Positions 1-6,354 of a stretch of DNA of 6,354 bases are shown one piece after another. The stretch lies in contig JAEYIG010000259.1 of the NCBI GenBank assembly GCA_023409175.1, positions 1-6,354 on the forward strand, read 5' to 3'. The notes beneath the pieces are model-generated. The model searched no databases. It saw only the letters and a list, made by a program, of their open reading frames with translations, and had not been told where the DNA came from. The stretch comes from Pseudomonadota bacterium. Lineage in GTDB: Bacteria > Pseudomonadota > Gammaproteobacteria > Burkholderiales > Burkholderiaceae_D. The first letter of the stretch is position 1; every line of letters begins with the position of its first letter. A program made the position numbers and the translations under genes.

Positions 1-792
1 GATGGGAATATCAAACTTTCCGAATTGATGGTCGCCGAAAAAATTGAAGAGTTCCGTTCAAAAAGACCACATTACATATCACCCAGCTTTGGAACGATTG
101 CGGGGTTCAATGAAAATGCAGCCTTGCCGCATTATCAGGCTACCGAAAAAGACTTTTCCTATATTGAAAATAACGGCCTTCTCCTGATCGACACGGGTGG
201 ACAGTATCTGAGCGGTACCACTGATATGACACGCGTGATTCCCGTAGGTGAGCCAAGTCACGAACAAAAAAAGGATTTCACGCTGGTTCTGAAAGGGATG
301 ATCGCACTATCGGAAACCTGTTTTCCCCAATCGATACCGGCTTCCATGCTCGATAGTATCGCCAGGAAGCCTCTATGGGCCCATGGAGCCGATTATGGAC
401 ATGGGACAGGACATGGGGTCGGTTACTTCCTGAATGTCCATGAAGGCCCTCAGGGAATCTCCTGGCATGCGAAGCCGGAACCACAGACTGCGATGGAAGA
501 GGGGATGGTTACGTCAGTGGAGCCAGGGCTTTATAAAGTGGGCAGATGGGGCATCCGCATAGAGAATCTTGTCGTCAACCGGTTTTATGAAGAGACCGAA
601 TTCGGAAGATATCTCCATTTTGAAACGTTGACACAATGTCCCATCGACACCCGATGTATCGAAAAGAGCATGCTTGATGCCGGGGAAATCGCCTGGCTGA
701 ACCGGTATCATGAAGGCGTTCGTGAAAAACTGATGCCTTTTGTACCGGCTCACGTCAAAAACTGGCTGATCACTCGTACCGAGTCTATCTGA
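1..792 (+). CDS. Xaa-Pro aminopeptidase, M24 family (large aminopeptidase P type), C-terminal part
   Basis: Removes the N-terminal residue from peptides whose second residue is proline, using a dinuclear metal centre, probably in the cytoplasm. The frame is open to the first base, so the 5' end lies outside the window; 263 residues are visible. The five metal ligands of the pita-bread fold are all present: Asp64 (in LLLIDTGG), Asp75 (GTTDMTR), His138 (HGTGHGVG), Glu174 (TSVEPGLY) and Glu188 (RIENLVV). His147 in NVHEGP is also a conserved family position. From about residue 205 to the end there is the extra C-terminal region of the long (about 600-residue) aminopeptidase P family, with TLTQCPID, a YHEGV segment and a terminal NWL. 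This separates it from short PepP and from methionine aminopeptidase. The visible part is intact and ends in TGA. No U-tract terminator follows the stop. The family assignment is firm; the exact substrate range is not visible. Confidence 0.95.
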   Translation, partial: DGNIKLSELMVAEKIEEFRSKRPHYISPSFGTIAGFNENAALPHYQATEKDFSYIENNGLLLIDTGGQYLSGTTDMTRVIPVGEPSHEQKKDFTLVLKGMIALSETCFPQSIPASMLDSIARKPLWAHGADYGHGTGHGVGYFLNVHEGPQGISWHAKPEPQTAMEEGMVTSVEPGLYKVGRWGIRIENLVVNRFYEETEFGRYLHFETLTQCPIDTRCIEKSMLDAGEIAWLNRYHEGVREKLMPFVPAHVKNWLITRTESI

Positions 793-915
793 CAATCAGG
801 CAGCTTCTCTGGATCGGATATTGTAAAAAGGCAATTGATGTAACTCAGGGTTCCTCAAAAATAAGGGTGAAGATGAAACTAGTCGCCATTTTCCTCGTCT
901 GAAGAAGGTGGGCTA

Positions 916-954
916 ATGATGGCTGAAAGATTGAATGATCTTCATTTTTATTGA
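916..954 (+). CDS. Possible 12-codon leader ORF ahead of the small secreted protein
   Basis: ATG at 916 opens a 12-residue frame (MMAERLNDLHFY) ending in TGA at 952-954. A purine-rich stretch, AAGGTGG at 905-911, sits 4 bases before the ATG and could act as a Shine-Dalgarno site. The stop codon overlaps the GAGG ribosome binding site (953-956) of the next gene, an arrangement compatible with translational coupling. Against it, an ORF this short arises easily by chance, there is no run of one regulatory amino acid as in classical attenuators, and no strong hairpin follows. A weak promoter-like pair, TTGATG (835-840) and AAAAAT (857-862) with 16-base spacing, lies upstream. This is inference from position only. 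Confidence 0.2.
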   Translation: MMAERLNDLHFY

Positions 955-956
955 GG
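953..956 (+). promoter_or_regulatory. Ribosome binding site of the small secreted protein gene
   Basis: GAGG lies 7 bases before the ATG at 964. It supports that start, which in turn gives a complete signal peptide. Confidence 0.7.
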
Positions 957-963
957 TAATACT

Positions 964-1233
964 ATGAGAAAAATCCGTTTTGCTCTGTTAATGGCAGCCA
1001 TTGGGGTATCAGGCGTCGCTTCTGCACAAGTCTATTATACTGGTACACCAAATACGACTGTAACGACTACCACGACTTATGTCGTCGAGGAAATTCCGGC
1101 CAGCAAGATCACGGCTGAACTGACGGACAGGGACTGTCCGGCCGGTACGACTCTGGTTTTCGATATCAACGACATGAACCGTGCCAAGTGCGAATGGTCA
1201 TGGGAAGCACAAAGGCGTATGAACAATTATTGA
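964..1233 (+). CDS. Small predicted secreted (periplasmic) protein of unknown function
   Basis: An 89-residue protein that I do not recognise as a named family. Residues 1-21 form a classical signal peptide: basic start MRKIR, hydrophobic core to about residue 18, and ASA at 19-21 before Gln22, a good signal peptidase I site. The mature form would be about 68 residues. It begins with a Tyr/Thr-rich stretch (VYYTGTP, then TTVTTTTTY at 31-39) and continues with a segment holding two cysteines, Cys58 (DRDCPAGT) and Cys76 (AKCEWSW), which could form one disulfide in the periplasm. There is no lipobox Cys at the cleavage site, so it is not a lipoprotein. The start is supported by GAGG 7 bases upstream. 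It appears to be its own transcription unit, with a 171-base gap before it and a strong terminator 15 bases after the stop. The Thr stretch is coded by a 9-base imperfect repeat (ACGACT at 1054, 1063 and 1072). Secretion is a confident call; function is unknown. Confidence 0.8.
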   Translation: MRKIRFALLMAAIGVSGVASAQVYYTGTPNTTVTTTTTYVVEEIPASKITAELTDRDCPAGTTLVFDINDMNRAKCEWSWEAQRRMNNY

Positions 1234-1248
1234 AATGCGTCAGACATG

Positions 1249-1282
1249 AAAAAGCGTATTCAAAAATGAATACGCTTTTTTT
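1249..1282 (+). terminator. Rho-independent terminator, probably bidirectional
   Basis: The stem GCGTATTC (1254-1261) pairs perfectly with GAATACGC (1268-1275) across a 6-base loop, and flanking A and T runs extend it to 13 pairs. Seven T residues (1276-1282) follow on the plus strand, 15 bases after the stop of the secreted protein gene. Five A residues on the left (1249-1253) give a U-run on the minus strand, so it can also end transcription of the convergent host-attachment-family gene, whose stop lies 23 bases to the right. Confidence 0.92.
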
Positions 1283-1305
1283 ATTGGGTGGAAAATCAAT
1301 GGAGC

Positions 1306-1752
1306 TCAATGCCAGATGGTTTTGTCTTTCAGGAATTTTTCAATATCGGCAGCCGAATAATCCGATATTTCTTCTGACCACTCGTTTTCGATCAGCCGGT
1401 TGACTTCCTTCCCCAGTTTGTTGCGGAGGGTTCCCAGAAAATGAGGTGAGGAAATCAGGTATAAACGATGAAATTTTGAATCCTTTCTTCCTTTATCCAG
1501 ATAAAGTGCGATTGATTTAGCGAAAAGATCGTTTTGGTGTGCCAATGGACTCACTGAAGGATCGTTTGTATGACTGTGACCTGTTCCGACGTCATGATAA
1601 CGACCCCGCGTGTGATGTTCCAGTTCGTTTTGATTTTCAAAAGCGGCCGGATCGACCAGATCCTCGAATTCCTTCAAAGGTTCGTTAGCCCCTTTTTTTT
1701 CAAAGATACGTGCCCGTGAACTGTCAGTCACGATTACCCAACTTGTATGCAT
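1306..1752 (-). CDS. Host attachment family protein (PF10116-like)
   Basis: A 148-residue soluble protein resembling the family annotated as 'protein required for attachment to host cells', named after an Agrobacterium attachment gene. Visible family features are the N-terminal WVIVTDSSRARIF (5-17), a central His-rich stretch leading to RGRYHD (49-54), FAKSIALYL (77-85), and LYLISSPHFLGTLRNKLG (97-114) in the C-terminal half. The length matches the usual 140-150 residues. There is no signal peptide or membrane segment, so it is cytoplasmic. The fold is thought to resemble a release-factor/ribosome-rescue type domain, and the attachment role is poorly supported for most members. The start is backed by AAAGGA (1761-1766) 8 bases upstream. 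The gene follows the DUF6139-like gene on the same strand after a 154-base gap containing inverted repeats, so it may have its own promoter or a regulated leader. Family call good; biological role uncertain. Confidence 0.85.
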   Translation of the reverse strand: MHTSWVIVTDSSRARIFEKKGANEPLKEFEDLVDPAAFENQNELEHHTRGRYHDVGTGHSHTNDPSVSPLAHQNDLFAKSIALYLDKGRKDSKFHRLYLISSPHFLGTLRNKLGKEVNRLIENEWSEEISDYSAADIEKFLKDKTIWH

Positions 1753-1778
1753 ACTGGTGTTCCTTTACTGGTTGCTGA

Positions 1779-1791
1779 CATGTTTTACATG
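1779..1791. repeat. Short inverted repeat CATGT-TTT-ACATG
   Basis: Perfect 5-bp arms around a 3-base centre, 26 bases upstream of the host-attachment-family ATG. It could be an operator half-site pair or a tiny hairpin, but the arms are short enough to occur by chance. Confidence 0.3.
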
Positions 1792-1796
1792 CCTTT

Positions 1797-1839
1797 GAAT
1801 CATTCAGGGGTTCATTGGAAACCAATGAGAGAATGATTC
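1797..1839 (-). promoter_or_regulatory. Nested perfect inverted repeats upstream of the host-attachment-family gene
   Basis: The outer arms GAATCATTC (1797-1805) and GAATGATTC (1831-1839) pair perfectly over 9 bp. Inside them TCATTGG (1812-1818) and CCAATGA (1822-1828) pair perfectly over 7 bp around a 3-base loop. The two stems are separated by 6 bases on one side and 2 on the other, so the whole can fold as one 16-pair stem with an asymmetric internal loop. It lies 44 bases before the ATG at 1752. Neither strand has a U-run after the outer arm, so it is not an ordinary intrinsic terminator. It could be a leader RNA structure, an RNA-processing site between the two genes, or a double operator; the sequence does not decide between these. 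Confidence 0.6.
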
Positions 1840-1906
1840 GTTTGACGCAGTTCAAAAAAATGTTCTGTAAAGAAAATTTTTCAGCGTCAGCCGTACGAAA
1901 AATCAA

Positions 1907-2143
1907 TCAATTCGACAGGTTCGACAGATTACTGATGGCATAACCCTTGGCTTTGATCTGTGTTGCCGGATAGGCGATCGAAAAATCGTCGAGGCTTTCT
2001 TCATCCACGTTGATATCGACGCCTTTCGCATCCAGCTCCCAGTCCGTATTGGTTGCCTCGTTCGGTATTTTTTTCCCTTCGGGTATCAAGAGGTATGAAT
2101 AGATCCCGTTTGCTTCTTCACGTTTGAAAATGTCTACTCTCAT
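1907..2143 (-). CDS. Small DUF6139-like protein of unknown function
   Basis: A 78-residue cytoplasmic protein without signal peptide, membrane segment or cysteine. It opens with MRVDIFKREEANGIYSYL and continues with IPEGKKIPNEATNTDWEL, a pattern I recall from small Burkholderiales proteins grouped as DUF6139; the match is from memory and should be treated as probable. The ATG at 2143 is chosen over an in-frame ATG at 2173 because a perfect GGAGG lies 6 bases before it and the family-like sequence begins there; the earlier start would add ten unlikely residues. The protein is acidic in its middle (DVDINVDEESLDD-type composition) and ends in ISNLSNLSN, coded by a 9-base tandem repeat at the stop. 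It begins 46 bases after the stop of the AI-2E family gene on the same strand, which suggests co-transcription. No function is known to me. Confidence 0.8.
   Translation of the reverse strand: MRVDIFKREEANGIYSYLLIPEGKKIPNEATNTDWELDAKGVDINVDEESLDDFSIAYPATQIKAKGYAISNLSNLSN
1911..1928. repeat. 9-base tandem repeat at the 3' end of the DUF6139-like gene
   Basis: TTCGACAGG (1911-1919) is followed directly by TTCGACAGA (1920-1928). On the coding strand this duplicates Asn-Leu-Ser at the extreme C-terminus, probably a replication-slippage expansion of a tolerant tail. Confidence 0.7.
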
Positions 2144-2149
2144 TTTTTT

Positions 2150-2154
2150 CCTCC
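2150..2154 (-). promoter_or_regulatory. Ribosome binding site GGAGG of the DUF6139-like gene
   Basis: A perfect GGAGG on the minus strand, 6 bases before the ATG at 2143. It decides the start against the upstream in-frame ATG at 2173. Confidence 0.85.
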
Positions 2155-2189
2155 ATTTTTGGGTAGAACACATGGAAAAAGTTGATTTG

Positions 2190-3317
2190 CTACGTTGTTT
2201 CCTCTGAATCGTCGAAAGCGGTTGGAATCGTAGTGTCTTTTTTGTATCCCGTGGCCTTCAACCGCCACAAATGAAGCAGAAAGGCACTCACGGTCAGAGT
2301 AATCGGTCCCAGAATGATCCCTGACGCGCCGTAAACGAGGATGCCGCCGGTCAGTGCAATGAACGCGACGATTGTGTGTAATTTGAGTTTCTTGCTGACC
2401 AGAATGGGGTAAAGGATATTGTTGACGGTTCCAACCACCAGCATTCCCCAGACAACGAGAATGATGGCTTGAATCCAATATCCGTCTAAAGCCAGATAGA
2501 TCGCTGCCGGTATCCAGATAATGTAACCGCCCAAGAGGGGAATGATAGACAGGATTCCCATAATCGTTCCCCACAACAAGGGTGCGGGAAGTCCCAATGC
2601 CCAGAACATCAAACCGCCAAGAAACCCTTTTACGGCCGACACGGCCAGTGTCCCGAAAACGGTCGCCCGGATCGTACTGTTGATAATCTTGAAAAGTCCG
2701 TTTGTTTCCCTGCCGCAAAGTGGCGAAAACCGTCTGATCGTACGCAAGATTTCATTGCGGTCCCGCAGAAAATAAAAAAGAAGATAAAACGTCAGGACAA
2801 TAACGATTATCTGAACAAAAGAGGAGCGTAGAAAAAGCGTTACCTGTGCAGTCAGCCAGGATGTCAGATTATTGACAGCCTGAGGGATATTCAAATGATT
2901 TTCCAGCCAAAAAACGGCTTTTCCGACAAAAGGCATCCCTTCCAGATTGGTCTGCCATTCACCCGATTCAACCCTGTCCATGATGAGGACAGCACCTTTA
3001 TCGACTTCAAGGACGACCCGGATGACGATCAACATGACCGGGATGACCACAATGACAATGGCAAGGGCGGAAGTGAGCATCGCTGCAATATTCTTTTTTT
3101 TCAGCTTTCTTGCAATACGTTTGTGAATGGGCATGAAGAGGACTGCCAGGGCGAGAGCCCACGCCAGCGAAGACAGAAAAGGGAGTGCCATCAGATAGCA
3201 GAGGAATACCCCTCCTATCGTTATCCCGAGCTGTATGAAAGACCGGATATGATTCCGGGATTTCCAGTCTTCCTTTTCCGGAAGGGCAGTTTCTTCCTTG
3301 AATTCTTTCGTATTCAT
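2190..3317 (-). CDS. AI-2E (UPF0118) family transporter-like membrane protein
   Basis: A 375-residue inner-membrane protein of the family that includes TqsA and YdiK of E. coli. TqsA has been linked to export of the quorum signal autoinducer-2, but other members have been linked to ion antiport and most have no proven substrate. Hydrophobic segments lie near residues 26-45, 48-64, 78-102, 165-185, 220-242, 250-275, 281-300 and 313-350. Between the third and fourth (about 103-164) is the amphipathic soluble region usual for the family. Conserved signatures in the C-terminal half are PAPLLWGTIMGILSIIPLLG (244-263) and GASGIILGP (330-338). The tail after 355 is polar and acidic. Length is normal. 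The ATG at 3317 has only a weak ribosome binding site (no good purine run at the usual distance), and I found no alternative in-frame start upstream. It precedes the DUF6139-like gene by 46 bases on the same strand. Confidence 0.92.
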   Translation of the reverse strand: MNTKEFKEETALPEKEDWKSRNHIRSFIQLGITIGGVFLCYLMALPFLSSLAWALALAVLFMPIHKRIARKLKKKNIAAMLTSALAIVIVVIPVMLIVIRVVLEVDKGAVLIMDRVESGEWQTNLEGMPFVGKAVFWLENHLNIPQAVNNLTSWLTAQVTLFLRSSFVQIIVIVLTFYLLFYFLRDRNEILRTIRRFSPLCGRETNGLFKIINSTIRATVFGTLAVSAVKGFLGGLMFWALGLPAPLLWGTIMGILSIIPLLGGYIIWIPAAIYLALDGYWIQAIILVVWGMLVVGTVNNILYPILVSKKLKLHTIVAFIALTGGILVYGASGIILGPITLTVSAFLLHLWRLKATGYKKDTTIPTAFDDSEETT

Positions 3318-3368
3318 GGCGCCGACATAAAAAACCTGACAATGGATTTTGAAGCGTCCCTGATGCCA

Positions 3369-3391
3369 CGTTACGTTAAATTCCTGTAACG
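3369..3391. repeat. Short inverted repeat CGTTAC/GTAACG upstream of the AI-2E family gene
   Basis: CGTTAC (3369-3374) and GTAACG (3386-3391) are perfect 6-bp arms around 11 bases, 51 bases upstream of the ATG at 3317. This is a possible operator. The spacing is compatible with a dimeric regulator, but the arms are short. Confidence 0.3.
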
Positions 3392-3420
3392 ACCATGAGT
3401 GAAGTCAAATGACGTTAAGC

Positions 3421-3451
3421 TCCCTCTTTTCGAAAGGCGAAAAAAGTGGGA
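3421..3451 (-). other. Imperfect stem-loop in the leader region of the AI-2E family gene
   Basis: TTTTCG (3427-3432) pairs with CGAAAA (3438-3443) around AAAGG, and CCC further out (3422-3424) can pair with G residues at 3446-3449 with a mismatch and a bulge. No U-run follows on the minus strand, so it does not look like a terminator. It lies between the gyrB terminator and the AI-2E family gene; its role is unknown. Confidence 0.3.
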
Positions 3452-3483
3452 TACAGAAAGTCGTTTCTGAACGGAAATGCCAT

Positions 3484-3519
3484 AAAAAAAGCTGTTTCAC
3501 GTATCTGTGAAACAGCTTT
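3484..3519 (-). terminator. Rho-independent terminator of gyrB
   Basis: GCTGTTTCAC (3491-3500) pairs perfectly with GTGAAACAGC (3507-3516) around a 6-base loop, with three further A-T pairs at the base. On the minus strand the stem is followed by seven U residues (complement of the A run 3484-3490). It lies 22 bases after the gyrB stop, so the downstream membrane protein gene probably needs its own promoter. Confidence 0.93.
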
Positions 3520-3541
3520 GAATAAAGGCAAAAAAAACAGA

Positions 3542-6094
<2,553 letters not shown>

Positions 6095-6101
6095 TCAATG
6101 C

Positions 6102-6120
6102 AATGATCGGTAAAATCATT
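6102..6120. repeat. Short inverted repeat AATGAT/ATCATT after dnaN
   Basis: Perfect 6-bp arms (6102-6107 and 6115-6120) around 7 bases, in the dnaN-gyrB gap. It is AT-rich with no following U-run, so a terminator role is unlikely and chance occurrence is possible. Confidence 0.25.
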
Positions 6121-6141
6121 AATAACGGGTCTGCTGCGCGA

Positions 6142-6354
6142 TTAAATACGCATCGGCATGACAACATATTTGAAATCAGAATTTTCGGGAACACTAACCA
6201 GTGCGGACGAGTTGGCATCGCCCAGTTCCACACTGACCTGTTCGTTTTTCAGATTTCCCAGAACATCCAAAAGATAGGTGACATTGAATCCGATATCGAT
6301 ACTGTCACCGTTATAGTCAAGTTCGATTTCCTCGATCGCTTCTTCCTGATCGGC
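6142..6354 (-). CDS. dnaN: DNA polymerase III beta subunit (sliding clamp), C-terminal part
   Basis: The ring-shaped clamp that tethers replicative polymerase to DNA. Only the last 70 residues are in the window; the 5' end lies beyond the right edge. The translation includes ADQEEAIEEI, then GFNVTYLLDVLGNLK, and ends in YVVMPMRI before TAA. These match the C-terminal domain of DnaN, whose GFN-type strand and VMPMR-L/I terminus are highly conserved and form part of the pocket that binds clamp-interacting peptides. The frame is intact, with no frameshift. gyrB follows 107 bases downstream on the same strand with no recF between them, an order usual in betaproteobacteria. dnaA is expected further right. 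Confidence 0.97.
   Translation of the reverse strand, partial: ADQEEAIEEIELDYNGDSIDIGFNVTYLLDVLGNLKNEQVSVELGDANSSALVSVPENSDFKYVVMPMRI

Noticed and set aside
772..784. ACTCG-TAC-CGAGT hairpin at the end of the aminopeptidase gene as a terminator
   Set aside because: The arms are only 5 bp, lie inside the coding sequence and no U-run follows.
934..946. AATGA/TCATT motif here seen as the same element as the repeats at 1797-1839 and 6102-6120
   Set aside because: The cores look alike but arm order, spacing and flanks differ, and AT-rich gaps produce such short matches by chance; no shared longer motif is visible.
1188..1403. 71-codon plus-strand frame running through the terminator
   Set aside because: It overlaps the end of the secreted protein gene, reads through a strong terminator stem and enters the convergent gene.
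1724..1906. 60-codon minus-strand frame filling the gap before the host-attachment-family gene
   Set aside because: It overlaps that gene's start by 29 bases in another frame, contains the nested inverted repeat, and has no recognisable sequence or convincing ribosome binding site.
2140..2718. 192-codon minus-strand frame, plus 2542-2775, 2895-3389 (+) and 3007-3369 (-)
   Set aside because: All overlap the AI-2E family gene in other frames. Their translations are rich in Arg, His and Pro without family features, and the real gene has a clear membrane-protein sequence.

Overview
The window looks like a chromosomal core segment from a Gram-negative bacterium, most likely a betaproteobacterium of the order Burkholderiales. 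Three things point there. dnaN is followed directly by gyrB with no recF between them, which is common in betaproteobacteria, whereas many gammaproteobacteria carry recF there. GyrB is long (830 residues) and has the Gram-negative-type insertion in its C-terminal half. A small protein resembling the DUF6139 type, which I associate with Burkholderiales, is also present. By eye the G+C content is near half, lower than in Burkholderia or Ralstonia. An Oxalobacter-like member of the Oxalobacteraceae would fit, but that genus guess is weak.

Layout from left to right. Bases 1-792 (+) hold the C-terminal part of a large M24-family Xaa-Pro aminopeptidase. A 171-base gap follows, with a possible 12-codon leader ORF. 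Bases 964-1233 (+) encode a small predicted secreted protein of unknown function. A strong stem-loop at 1249-1282 ends that gene and can also serve the convergent gene. Everything to the right is on the minus strand. Read in the direction of transcription (right to left), it is: dnaN (3' end, 6354-6142), gyrB (6034-3542) with its own terminator (3484-3519), an AI-2E/UPF0118 family membrane protein (3317-2190), a small DUF6139-like protein (2143-1907), and a host-attachment-family protein (1752-1306) that runs into the shared terminator.

Function. DnaN (sliding clamp) and GyrB (gyrase ATPase subunit) are the replication and DNA-topology pair typical of the dnaA region; dnaA and the origin would lie beyond the right edge. 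The membrane protein and the small DUF6139-like protein are 46 bases apart and probably co-transcribed. The host-attachment-family gene follows after a 154-base gap that contains a striking nested inverted repeat. No mobile element, CRISPR array, tRNA, rRNA or obvious new multi-gene system is visible. The points worth a second look are small: the nested inverted repeat before the host-attachment gene, a perfect 10-bp inverted repeat just upstream of gyrB, the possible leader ORF, and the unrecognised secreted protein. No gap between genes exceeds 300 bases.
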